Assembly (NCBI GenBank): GCA_041584055.1
Contig: JBFHER010000224.1
Location: forward strand, 1-6,502
Origin: JBFHER01 sp041584055
GTDB taxonomy: Bacteria > Bacteroidota > Bacteroidia > Bacteroidales > UBA5342
Length of the DNA: 6,502 nt
Direction of reading: 5' to 3'
The notes under the pieces were generated by a model. That model did no database searches, was not told the DNA's origin, and worked only from the letters and a program-made list of their open reading frames with translations. Of this stretch, positions 1 to 6,502 are shown in pieces (the stretch's first letter is position 1; each line of letters opens with the position of its first letter). The position numbers were made by a program, and so were the translations under genes.

Positions 1-393
1 GAAGAAGGATACAGAGCAATGTCAATGATCAAAGATGCAGGCATTAACGTGACGGCCACCGCAATCTTTACGCAACAGCAGGCAATGGTAGCAGCCAGGG
101 CCGGAGCGGATTGGGTGGCTCCCTATGTGAATCGTCTGGATAACATTTCTTCGCACGGCATTGAAGTGGTCGGGAACATTGTTGAAAACATCAAAACCTT
201 TGGTTTGAATACTCAGGTTTTGGCAGCTAGTTTTAAAACAGTCGATCAGGTACACCGTGTAAGCATGATGGGAAGTCAGGCTGCAACCATTAGCTTCGAA
301 ATATTGGAGCTCTTGAGAAGTCATCCAATGACGGATATGAGTGTGGGTTGGTTCGAAAGAGATGCCGAAGGTTTGTACGACATCAAATTTTAA
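1..393 (+). CDS. Fructose-6-phosphate aldolase / transaldolase-like protein (3' part)
   Basis: This is the C-terminal 130 codons of a small class I aldolase of the FSA/TalC (MipB) group. Frame 1 is open from the left edge, so the first ATG at 19 is internal and the real start lies outside. Family members cleave or form fructose 6-phosphate from dihydroxyacetone or transfer a dihydroxyacetone unit, through a lysine Schiff base in a cytosolic TIM barrel. Visible landmarks, numbered from base 1, are TATAIFT (18-24), GADWVAPYVNRLD (35-47) and LAASFK (73-78). Aligned by eye to E. coli FSA with an offset of about 89, Y42 matches Tyr131, R45 matches Arg134 and T20 matches Thr109. The Schiff-base lysine (Lys85 there) would lie about five codons upstream of the window and cannot be checked. 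The C-terminus is near normal length. The gene stops 6 bases before the reductase ATG, so the two are very probably one transcript. Aldolase versus transaldolase activity cannot be decided from this fragment. Confidence 0.9.
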   Translation, partial: EEGYRAMSMIKDAGINVTATAIFTQQQAMVAARAGADWVAPYVNRLDNISSHGIEVVGNIVENIKTFGLNTQVLAASFKTVDQVHRVSMMGSQAATISFEILELLRSHPMTDMSVGWFERDAEGLYDIKF

Positions 394-399
394 TTTGAG

Positions 400-1128
400 A
401 TGCAGGAAAATAACCAGGCTGTCGCTCTCATTACAGGTTCTTCAAGAGGAATTGGAAAGGCCATTGCTTTGAAATTAGCAGATGATGGTTTTCAAATTGC
501 CTTGAACGGACGGGATGAAGCATCCCTGAAGGAGGTTCAGAAACAAATTGAATCAAAAGGGGGCAGGGCTGAGTTCTTTCCAATGGATCTGGCTACAGTT
601 ACAAAGGCACCGCAATCTTTGATAGAAGACGTGATAAAGCGGTTTGGACGCCTGGATGTTTTGGTCAATAATGCAGGATTAGCACTGGCGGGGACTTTTA
701 AGGATATTTCATTGGCCGACTTTGATCGGATCATGGATCTGAACGTGAAAGTCCCTTTGTTTTTAACCCAGGCCGCCATTCCTTACCTGAAACAAAATGC
801 ATCCCCAACGGTAATCAACATCTCGTCGGTGGTAGGGACCAAGCCCTATAAAAATCAGAGCCTTTATTCAGCGTCAAAACATGCACTGAATGGACTGATG
901 AAAGCAGCGGCTAAAGAATTGCAAAGTGAAGGAATTCGTGTGCATATTGTTTCACCCGGAGGTGTGGGCACTGAAATGATACATTATACGCGTCCGGATC
1001 TGGATATAAAAAGTCTTATTCAACCTGAAGAAGTGGCTCAAGTCGTGTCTTTTTTGGTTGGATTTAAAAATCAGGGAGTAATCGATGAAGTGAGAATACG
1101 ACGTGCGGACAATGAAGCGTTTGCTTAG
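400..1128 (+). CDS. Short-chain dehydrogenase/reductase (classical SDR)
   Basis: A 242-residue cytosolic NAD(P)-dependent oxidoreductase with a single Rossmann fold and the usual length for classical SDRs. The nucleotide-binding TGSSRGIG is at 12-19, NNAG at 90-93 and the structural Asn at 115. The catalytic Ser is 143, with Tyr156 and Lys160 in YSASK, followed by SPGGVGTEM (185-193). Arg16 in the glycine motif and Arg38 after the second strand, with no acidic residue in the position typical of NAD-users, favour NADPH; this is inference. The substrate is unknown. General SDR similarity would attract labels such as 3-oxoacyl-ACP reductase, but the position between a sugar-phosphate aldolase and a transketolase points rather to a sugar, polyol or small carbonyl compound. 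The C-terminus IDEVRIRRADNEAF resembles the end of many SDRs, so the protein looks complete. The ATG at 400 follows the aldolase stop by 6 bases and has no Shine-Dalgarno sequence. Confidence 0.93.
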   Translation: MQENNQAVALITGSSRGIGKAIALKLADDGFQIALNGRDEASLKEVQKQIESKGGRAEFFPMDLATVTKAPQSLIEDVIKRFGRLDVLVNNAGLALAGTFKDISLADFDRIMDLNVKVPLFLTQAAIPYLKQNASPTVINISSVVGTKPYKNQSLYSASKHALNGLMKAAAKELQSEGIRVHIVSPGGVGTEMIHYTRPDLDIKSLIQPEEVAQVVSFLVGFKNQGVIDEVRIRRADNEAFA

Positions 1129-1212
1129 TTTTAAAGCAATATAACGTTCTGATTAAACCGTACATTGATCTCATTCTTCATACTTTAATAATGAATTATA
1201 AAACAAAATAGT
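1129..1212 (+). promoter_or_regulatory. Gap before transketolase, with a six-codon mini-ORF
   Basis: This 84-base A/T-rich spacer lies between reductase and transketolase. It holds no convincing terminator: TTGCTT (1121-1126) and AAGCAA (1134-1139) can form a 6-bp hairpin over the reductase stop codon, but no U-run follows. I therefore expect some read-through into the transketolase. No clear TTTG/TAnnTTTG promoter is visible; TACTTTAA at 1181-1188 matches the -7 element only partly. Bases 1191-1211 read ATG, five sense codons and TAG (MNYKTK), ending one base before the transketolase ATG at 1213. This could couple translation or be chance. The A-rich run just upstream of the ATG, without a Shine-Dalgarno sequence, is typical of Bacteroidota starts. 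Confidence 0.3.
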
Positions 1213-3240
1213 ATGTCAAAAACACTAGAGCAAAGGGCAGCAGATAACATCCGTATCTTATCTGCAGCAATGGTTGAAAAATCAAAATCCGGTCATCCCG
1301 GAGGAGCAATGGGAGGAGCAGATTTTATTAATATCCTCTATTCTGAATTTCTGAATTACGACCCATCAGATATGACATGGGCACATCGTGATCGGTTTTT
1401 TCTGGATCCGGGACATATGTCACCGATGCTTTACTCTACCTTGTCTTTGTGTGGAAAATATTCTATGGACGATTTAAAGAATTTTCGTCAATGGGATAGT
1501 ATTACACCGGGTCACCCTGAAGTGGATGTAAAAAGAGGTGTTGAAAATACATCCGGACCATTGGGCCAGGGCCATGCAATGGCTGTTGGTGCTGCGATTG
1601 CCGAGCGGTTTCTCGTAGAACGCTTTGGTGAATGGATGGCTCATAAAACCTACACTTTTATTTCTGATGGCGGTGTACAGGAAGAAATTTCACAAGGGGC
1701 TGGTCGTATAGCAGGACACCTTGGTTTAAGTAATTTGATCATGTTTTATGATTCAAACAGCATACAGTTATCCACCTCAACCGGTGAAGTGACTTCAGAA
1801 GACACGGCAGCAAAGTACAGGGCCTGGGGATGGAATGTGATTGAAATTGTTGGAAACGATTCTGATCAGATTCGGAAAGCCTTACAAACAGCCAATGCTG
1901 AAACCGAAAAGCCAACCCTTATCATAGGAAAAACAATCATGGGCTACGGATGTGTGACTGCTGATGGTAAAAGCTTTGAGGGACAATGTTCGACACATGG
2001 ACAACCATTGTCTGATGCTGGTGCCGATTTCACTAAAACAGTAGAGAATCTTGGCGGTGACCCGGGAGAACCTTTCCGGATTTTTCCTGAAGTGGAAGCC
2101 TTGTATTCAAAACGTGCTGCTGAATTGACAGCGATGGCTGCAAAGAAAAAAGAAGAAGAAGCGAAGTGGGCTAAGGAAAACAAAGCCCTGGCAGCAAAAT
2201 TGGACACCTTCTTATCTGGAAAAGCCCCCGAAGTGGATTATGCTGCAATTAAGCAGGGTGTGAACAGTGCAACACGTGGTGCATCAGCCACAGTATTATC
2301 TGCATTTGCACAACAGGTTGAAAACATGATTGTTTCATCTGCCGACTTGTCTAATTCAGATAAAACGGATGGCTTCTTGAAAAATACAAAAGCATTGAAG
2401 AAAGGTGACTTCTCTGGTGCATTTTTGCAGGCGGGTGTTTGTGAATTGACCATGGCTTGTATGATGAACGGGATTGCATTGCACGGAGGCGTTTTTGCTG
2501 CCTGTGGAACATTCTTTGTATTCTCTGATTACATGAAACCTGCGGTGAGAATGTCAGCCTTGATGGAACTGCCTGTGAAATATATCTGGACGCATGATGC
2601 TTTCCGTGTTGGAGAAGATGGTCCAACCCACCAACCTGTTGAGCAGGAAGCTCAAATTCGTTTGATGGAGAAACTCAAAAATCACAGTGGTAAAAACTCA
2701 ATGTTGGTGATTCGTCCTGCAGATGCAGATGAAGCCACCGTGGCCTGGAAAATGGCCATGGAAAACACCAGTACTCCAACAGGTTTAATCCTGTCTCGTC
2801 AGAACATTAAGAAATTGCCTGGTGAGAATGGTTATCAGGATGCACTTCGTGCAGAGAAAGGAGCTTATGTTGTTCAGGATTGTCAGGGAACACCAGACGT
2901 TGTCTTACTGGCAAGTGGATCTGAAGTTTCAACCTTGATAGAAGGGGCATCTCTTTTAGAAAGTTCTAATGTAAAAGTAAGGGTTGTGTCTGTGCCTTCA
3001 GAGGGACTGTTTAGAAGTCAATCCAAAGAATATCAAAAAGAGGTATTACCTGATTCAGTGCCACGTTTTGGATTAACAGCAGGATTACCTGTTAATTTGG
3101 AAGGATTGGTTGGCGCGAACGGAACCGTTTGGGGATTATCTTCATTTGGTTACTCTGCACCTTACACTGTATTGGATAGCAAACTTGGTTTTAACGGAGC
3201 AAGTGTTCAGGAAAAGGTAAAAGCCCTTCTGAACAAGTAG
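1213..3240 (+). CDS. tkt: Transketolase
   Basis: A 675-residue thiamine diphosphate enzyme that moves two-carbon ketol units between ketose and aldose phosphates in the non-oxidative pentose phosphate pathway; it acts in the cytosol as a dimer. The length matches the family (E. coli TktA is about 663). The three usual domains are present: pyrophosphate-binding (about 1-300), pyrimidine-binding (about 350-535) and C-terminal (about 550-675), joined by a charged helical linker (about 296-335). Key features are GHPGG (27-31), H68 and H101, GPLGQG (115-120), the thiamine motif SDG (151-153) with E157/E158 and N182, and H262 in STHGQPL. Further on are SADL (376-379), the catalytic Glu411 in VCELTM, H461, EDGPTHQP (468-475) and R529 in LSRQ. 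The thiamine motif has Ser in place of the usual first Gly; I recall the same wording in Bacteroides transketolases, so it is probably lineage-typical. The ATG at 1213 fits the family N-terminus. A strong terminator follows 22 bases after the stop. Confidence 0.97.
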   Translation: MSKTLEQRAADNIRILSAAMVEKSKSGHPGGAMGGADFINILYSEFLNYDPSDMTWAHRDRFFLDPGHMSPMLYSTLSLCGKYSMDDLKNFRQWDSITPGHPEVDVKRGVENTSGPLGQGHAMAVGAAIAERFLVERFGEWMAHKTYTFISDGGVQEEISQGAGRIAGHLGLSNLIMFYDSNSIQLSTSTGEVTSEDTAAKYRAWGWNVIEIVGNDSDQIRKALQTANAETEKPTLIIGKTIMGYGCVTADGKSFEGQCSTHGQPLSDAGADFTKTVENLGGDPGEPFRIFPEVEALYSKRAAELTAMAAKKKEEEAKWAKENKALAAKLDTFLSGKAPEVDYAAIKQGVNSATRGASATVLSAFAQQVENMIVSSADLSNSDKTDGFLKNTKALKKGDFSGAFLQAGVCELTMACMMNGIALHGGVFAACGTFFVFSDYMKPAVRMSALMELPVKYIWTHDAFRVGEDGPTHQPVEQEAQIRLMEKLKNHSGKNSMLVIRPADADEATVAWKMAMENTSTPTGLILSRQNIKKLPGENGYQDALRAEKGAYVVQDCQGTPDVVLLASGSEVSTLIEGASLLESSNVKVRVVSVPSEGLFRSQSKEYQKEVLPDSVPRFGLTAGLPVNLEGLVGANGTVWGLSSFGYSAPYTVLDSKLGFNGASVQEKVKALLNK

Positions 3241-3262
3241 TTCTGATCACTGAAATATATTT

Positions 3263-3294
3263 AACAGCCGGCCATGTGTCGGCTGTTTTTTTTT
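3263..3294 (+). terminator. Rho-independent terminator of the transketolase unit
   Basis: Arms AACAGCCG (3263-3270) and CGGCTGTT (3280-3287) pair perfectly. A G-U and a C-G pair inside extend the stem to about 10 bp with a five-base loop (3273-3277). An uninterrupted run of nine T (3286-3294) follows, overlapping the right arm. It starts 22 bases after the transketolase stop. Read from the - strand the hairpin is followed by A/T-mixed sequence rather than a U-run, so it should act mainly on the + strand, although it is also the only stem of note downstream of the convergent araC-type gene. Confidence 0.93.
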
Positions 3295-3396
3295 GCATCA
3301 ATCATTCATCATTGGGAAGAGCTCGCAATTGAGCGACAGAGATTGTTCCGACAAGCCATCGTGATATCAAAGGTATCAGCTGAGACAAGTGAAGCA
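3295..3396. other. Convergent spacer without recognised features
   Basis: About 100 bases between the transketolase terminator and the stop codon of the araC-type gene. I see no gene, no RNA gene and no good - strand terminator here. Short imperfect repeats such as GCTC(gcaatt)GAGC near 3320-3333 are too weak to name. Confidence 0.5.
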
Positions 3397-4311
3397 CTAT
3401 TTCATCCGGTACTCCTTTTGATACCGTGCCGGAGACACGCCTGTGATTTGTTTAAAAATTCGTGAAAAATGATACCTGTCCGAAAAGCCCGTCTCCTCAG
3501 CAATTGCTTCGATGGTTTTATCAGAGTGGTGAAGTAAAACACAGGCATTGTCGATGCGTTTTTTCTTCACAAAACGCTGCGGCGAGATGCCAATTTCACT
3601 GCTAAACAAGCGAGTGAATGCATTGGTGGCCAGAGGAATTTTTTTTGCCAGTGCCACATTTGATAAATCTCCGGAGATGTTGTTTTCAATATGACCAAGT
3701 ATGTCAAGTATCCGATAATCCTTTGACATAAGATCCCAGCGTGCTTCCGGAATGGCAGAAAGAAGATCGCTGATAAGAGATTGAATGGCCAGACCAGAAT
3801 AAAAACTGAATTTGGCATAATCCACTTTAAGGTGATTTCTTATGACGGTGAGTTTTTCATTTAAGTGATCAGTTAATTCAAATTCAAATATGCCGGGTTG
3901 TACATTGTCGTAAGGCAAGCCAATGTTAAAATGGATAAATAGATGCAGGATGTAGTTCTTCTTCACCAGATCCGAATAATTAATCGTATCACCTACCCGT
4001 CCACCGATGAGCGCATCTTTGTTTTCATAGTTTGAATGATGCTCGTGCAATTTTGTGGAGTACGACGTATTAGGTGCAATCATCAGTATCTTATCAGGCG
4101 TAAGCTGATAATCACGGCCCTTACGAATGATGCTTGCCCCAGATGTATTGTTATGGTAAATACGCCAGTAGGGATACGACAATTCTTCAAATTCCCATCG
4201 CCTTAGCCACCAATACCTGCAGCAAAGCAGCTGAATGTTGTAGCTGGGAAACAGCTGCAGGATGTCAGATGGATCGCCCTTGTCCGGAACTTTGGTTGTT
4301 GTGATCATCAT
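3397..4311 (-). CDS. AraC-family transcriptional regulator
   Basis: A 304-residue cytosolic regulator with an N-terminal sensing region and a C-terminal AraC/XylS DNA-binding domain. The DNA-binding part has two helix-turn-helix units. The first is at about 216-260, with the recognition helix near ATNAFTRLFSSEIG (228-241). The second is at about 266-302, with IEAIAEETGFSDRYHFSRIFKQITGVSP in two halves matching the family signature. The N-terminal half (about 45-190) looks like the cupin-type ligand pocket of sugar-responsive members. It is preceded by an aromatic, Cys-containing stretch (CCRYWWLRRW, 30-39) and includes YWRIYHNNTSGASI (48-61). No transmembrane segment or phosphoacceptor domain is seen, so it is a one-component sensor. 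Two consecutive ATG codons (4311 and 4308) can serve as the start; neither has a Shine-Dalgarno sequence. It lies 67 bases downstream of, and in the same direction as, the beta-galactosidase gene, with a promoter-like box between, so control of galactoside use is the likeliest role (inference). The inducer is unknown. Confidence 0.93.
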   Translation of the reverse strand: MMITTTKVPDKGDPSDILQLFPSYNIQLLCCRYWWLRRWEFEELSYPYWRIYHNNTSGASIIRKGRDYQLTPDKILMIAPNTSYSTKLHEHHSNYENKDALIGGRVGDTINYSDLVKKNYILHLFIHFNIGLPYDNVQPGIFEFELTDHLNEKLTVIRNHLKVDYAKFSFYSGLAIQSLISDLLSAIPEARWDLMSKDYRILDILGHIENNISGDLSNVALAKKIPLATNAFTRLFSSEIGISPQRFVKKKRIDNACVLLHHSDKTIEAIAEETGFSDRYHFSRIFKQITGVSPARYQKEYRMK

Positions 4312-4318
4312 TGATGTT

Positions 4319-4356
4319 TAAAACAGACACAAAGTTAATAAAACCAATCTGTTTTA
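4319..4356. repeat. Second, 9-bp inverted repeat sharing an arm with the dyad
   Basis: TAAAACAGA (4319-4327) and TCTGTTTTA (4348-4356) are exact reverse complements with a 20-base spacer. The right arm overlaps the right arm of the 10-bp dyad, so in RNA the two hairpins exclude each other. The core TAAAAC occurs three times: at 4319-4324 and 4339-4344 in direct orientation, 20 bases apart, and inverted at 4351-4356. Direct spacing of about two helical turns is common for AraC-family half-sites, so these may be binding sites; this is inference. The left arm ends 7 bases from the regulator start codon. Confidence 0.5.
4330..4337 (-). promoter_or_regulatory. Bacteroidota-type -7 box for the araC-type gene
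   Basis: On the - strand these bases read TAACTTTG, an exact match to the TAnnTTTG -7 consensus of Bacteroidota primary sigma factors. It would place transcription initiation roughly 12-16 bases upstream of the regulator ATG at 4311, giving a short leader. No good TTTG -33 element is found at the expected distance upstream, where the sequence is TTAA-like, so the promoter may be weak or need an activator. The box overlaps the left end of a 26-bp dyad, so a bound protein could control it. Confidence 0.5.
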
Positions 4357-4360
4357 TTAA
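4335..4360. repeat. Perfect 10-6-10 inverted repeat between beta-galactosidase and araC
   Basis: TTAATAAAAC (4335-4344) and GTTTTATTAA (4351-4360) are exact reverse complements separated by six bases (CAATCT). The dyad lies 18 bases after the beta-galactosidase stop and just upstream of, and overlapping, the -7 box of the regulator gene. Two readings are possible: an operator for a dimeric regulator, perhaps autoregulation by the downstream protein, or an RNA hairpin that slows or ends transcription from the beta-galactosidase gene. The stem has only one G-C pair and on the - strand is followed by CTTTGTG rather than a U-run, so it would make a poor intrinsic terminator. Confidence 0.6.
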
Positions 4361-4378
4361 TTTCCGGTGGTATGTCTT

Positions 4379-6502
4379 TTAAAAAGGAATAATCACATAG
4401 CCCCAGCGGTATTCTCTTCTGATAAGTTGGTAGATGAGATGAGGTGTTGCACCCCAGCTGTTATCTCCTCCAACACCCATTTGACCGTAGTCAATGTTTA
4501 AATTGATGTAATCCTGTGCTTGTAAATCAGACTGATGGTAGGCTTCTTTCTTTTCTGCATTTCCGTATTGAGCCTTGTCGTAACGTTGCGCCTGAAAACA
4601 TAATTTGTTTTTTGCCACGATTTTGATGCCGTGTTCCCCATCAGTTAGACGGAGCATTTTTACATCGGTGCGATAACCGTTTTCCTGTGGCCTTATGTAA
4701 GGATAGAAGAGTTCGTCAACACTTGCATTGTATAAGCCCACAAAGGCACTTGTTTTGCGATCTGCATAGTTTTCATGTGGGCCACGACCATACCAGCTTA
4801 TATCTGATAATGCCTTATTCAGTCTCATGATGGAACCAACTCTCGGGATATTTGGCGTTTTTCGATTTGGATCAAAATGGATGTAATTGTCAATTTCAAT
4901 ATGGCCATCTCCATTTATGGAATAACAGGTTGTGATGTCTCCAAATACTTTGTTAAGGCGTTTTTTTACCGTTATTTTGATAAGTCCTTCTTCCTGTTTA
5001 AACGTTGTTTCTGTTACGACTGCATCCTTACCCTGATCCTTCCAAATACCATTTTTACTCACCATTTGTGCACCGTAGTCATTGTCGGTAGGAACGCGCC
5101 AAAAGTCGGGTTGAGGCCCTTCCTGTATGTATTCTTTACCTGCAATGGTTAGATGTTTGAATGTCCCCGTTTTCTTATCAAAGGTCAACTGTGATGTTCC
5201 CGTTTTGATTTCCCAGACGGCATCTGTTTCTTCAACAACCAATTTGCCAACAGCACAAATGCCCGCTGTTTGTTTGGCTTGGGAAAGTTGAATTTGTTCT
5301 TTGGCAACCTCATGTCCTTTTTTCAAGAGACCGTCGTTTTCTTTTAAGGTAAAAGAAAAGTTAGCAAACACATCTTCATCGTTATCAAATTCAGGAATCT
5401 CAATTGTTATAGCCTGATAACTTTGTGCTTTAACATTTAAGTTGTTAAGCTGTTCTGATTTTATAATTTCTCCATTTTTAAGTAGCGTTATATTGAGGTT
5501 ATAGTTTTCTAAACTTGAAAATGCGAACTTATTTTTTATAAAAAACTCCCCTTTCGCATGCCCTTTTAGCACAGAAATATTTTGGTACACCTTCTTTACT
5601 TCATAGATGTGGGGATTTGGTTTCCGATCCGGAGATATCAATCCGTTTAAACAAAAGTTGTTGTCGTTTCTTGTGCCCGGAGCTTCCAGGTCTCCACCAT
5701 ACGCAAAGTAGTCAAGACCATCCTTGTTTTTGCTGCGAATACCCTGATCCACCCAATCCCAGATGCATCCCCCCTGAAGCGACGGGTATCTCTCAATCAG
5801 TGTCCAGTAGTCCTGTAAGTTTCCAACGCTGTTCCCCATGGCATGGGCATATTCGCATTGAATGAGCGGACGGTAGATATCCTGTTGCAAGGCATAGTTT
5901 TCCATTTCTTCCATGCTTGCATACATGGGGCAGACAATGTCGGTATGCGCCTTGTTATCAGCCTGCTCCAGTTGAACTGGTCGATCATCCCGCTCTTTCA
6001 GCCAGTTGTAGGCTTTTACGAAATTCACACCATCGCCACACTCATTTCCAAGCGACCAGATAATCACTGATGGATGGTTTTTATCTCGTTGATACATGCG
6101 TTCAACTCGATCCAGATGCGGCTTCTCCCAGGCAGGATCATCCGCAATGTGATAGTCATAAGGTGCCTGCAAAGCAGCGCCCAGTCCGTGGGATTCGATG
6201 TTAGCTTCATTGATAACGTATAAACCATATTTGTCACACAAATCGTACCAGTAAGGATCATTCGGATAGTGGCAGGTTCTTACAGTATTGATGTTGTATT
6301 CCTTCATCAATCGGATATCCTGTTCCATTCTTTCCTTAGAAATATAATGTCCTGTCTCCGGATCATGTTCATGCCGATTAACGCCTTTTACCAAAACAGC
6401 CTGTCCGTTCACCTGTAACTGTCCGTCTTTTATTTCTACGGTTCTGAATCCAATGTTTTTACCAAAGGTTTCGATGATTTCTCCTTTAGCATTTTTTAAA
6501 AC
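4379..6502 (-). CDS. Beta-galactosidase, GH2 family, LacZ type (5' end missing)
   Basis: A glycoside hydrolase family 2 enzyme that releases terminal beta-D-galactose by a retaining mechanism. The frame is open to the right edge, giving 707 codons. A GTG at 6412-6410 is only an internal Val in the familiar stretch KDGQLQVNGQAVLVKGVNR, so the true start and the N-terminal sugar-binding domain lie outside; any signal peptide cannot be judged. Numbered from the edge, the TIM barrel spans about 31-305, followed by a beta-sandwich (about 306-405) and the C-terminal Bgal small-chain domain (about 415-705). Catalytic residues are acid/base Glu154 in GNECGDG and nucleophile Glu217 in QCEYAHAMGNS. The Mg-site pair is E103/H105 in NIESHG, with H78 in TCHYPN. 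NNFCLNG (281-287) and GVGGDNSWG (676-684) match E. coli regions holding Phe601 and Trp999, which argues for galactosidase rather than glucuronidase. Cys replaces the usual Ser after the acid/base Glu. The C-terminus is complete. Confidence 0.95.
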   Translation of the reverse strand, partial: VLKNAKGEIIETFGKNIGFRTVEIKDGQLQVNGQAVLVKGVNRHEHDPETGHYISKERMEQDIRLMKEYNINTVRTCHYPNDPYWYDLCDKYGLYVINEANIESHGLGAALQAPYDYHIADDPAWEKPHLDRVERMYQRDKNHPSVIIWSLGNECGDGVNFVKAYNWLKERDDRPVQLEQADNKAHTDIVCPMYASMEEMENYALQQDIYRPLIQCEYAHAMGNSVGNLQDYWTLIERYPSLQGGCIWDWVDQGIRSKNKDGLDYFAYGGDLEAPGTRNDNNFCLNGLISPDRKPNPHIYEVKKVYQNISVLKGHAKGEFFIKNKFAFSSLENYNLNITLLKNGEIIKSEQLNNLNVKAQSYQAITIEIPEFDNDEDVFANFSFTLKENDGLLKKGHEVAKEQIQLSQAKQTAGICAVGKLVVEETDAVWEIKTGTSQLTFDKKTGTFKHLTIAGKEYIQEGPQPDFWRVPTDNDYGAQMVSKNGIWKDQGKDAVVTETTFKQEEGLIKITVKKRLNKVFGDITTCYSINGDGHIEIDNYIHFDPNRKTPNIPRVGSIMRLNKALSDISWYGRGPHENYADRKTSAFVGLYNASVDELFYPYIRPQENGYRTDVKMLRLTDGEHGIKIVAKNKLCFQAQRYDKAQYGNAEKKEAYHQSDLQAQDYINLNIDYGQMGVGGDNSWGATPHLIYQLIRREYRWGYVIIPF

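Noticed and set aside
22..324. 100-residue open frame on the - strand inside the aldolase gene
   Set aside because: It is antisense to a well-recognised aldolase, matches no family I know, and has no leader.
1121..1139. Possible terminator after the reductase gene
   Set aside because: The stem is only 6 bp and is followed by TATAACG, not a U-run.
1165..1192. Possible sigma-70 style promoter (TTGATC, 15 bases, TAATAA) before the transketolase
   Set aside because: The spacing is short, the match is loose in A/T-rich DNA, and the host appears to use the Bacteroidota consensus instead.
3274..3465. 63-residue open frame on the + strand between transketolase and the araC-type gene
   Set aside because: Its ATG lies in the loop of the terminator and its 3' part runs antisense through the regulator's coding sequence; the protein has no recognisable feature.
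4877..5152. Open frames on the + strand within the beta-galactosidase gene (also 5617-5865 and 5843-6070)
   Set aside because: All are antisense to a clear GH2 coding region and have no family resemblance.
6410..6412. GTG as start codon of the beta-galactosidase
   Set aside because: The frame stays open to the window edge and the 30 upstream codons include the typical GH2 stretch ending in VEIKDGQLQ, so this codon is an internal Val.
1..6502. Search by eye for CRISPR arrays, tRNA or rRNA genes, insertion sequences and phage genes
   Set aside because: There are no regularly spaced repeats, no tRNA-like cloverleaf and no transposase or integrase motifs; nearly all the sequence is explained by five metabolic or regulatory genes.

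Overview
The window looks like a chromosomal segment from a member of the Bacteroidota. The evidence is indirect. No start codon has a Shine-Dalgarno sequence, and the leaders are A/T-rich instead. The araC-type gene has an exact TAnnTTTG box, the -7 element of that phylum, just upstream. The transketolase and AraC-type proteins also have the wording I associate with Bacteroides-like genomes; that last point is recollection, not a search.

Layout. Bases 1-3240 carry three genes on the + strand: the 3' part of a fructose-6-phosphate aldolase/transaldolase-like gene (cut by the left edge), a short-chain dehydrogenase/reductase starting 6 bases after it, and, after an 84-base gap, a full-length transketolase. 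A strong intrinsic terminator at 3263-3294 closes this unit. Bases 3397-6502 are on the - strand and converge on it. They carry a LacZ-type GH2 beta-galactosidase whose N-terminal part lies beyond the right edge. A 67-base gap with unusual nested inverted repeats and a promoter-like box follows, and then an AraC-family regulator.

How the genes fit together. Aldolase and transketolase both act on fructose 6-phosphate, glyceraldehyde 3-phosphate and related sugar phosphates, so the left unit belongs to the non-oxidative pentose phosphate/sugar-phosphate network. The reductase between them suggests use of a polyol or an unusual sugar, but its substrate cannot be read from the sequence. The right unit pairs a beta-galactoside-cleaving enzyme with a regulator of the kind that often senses sugars. 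Together the window reads as carbohydrate catabolism.

I do not see a new defence, mobile or RNA system. The one stretch with structure beyond ordinary genes is the 67-base beta-galactosidase/araC gap, with two perfect inverted repeats that share an arm and overlap the promoter box.
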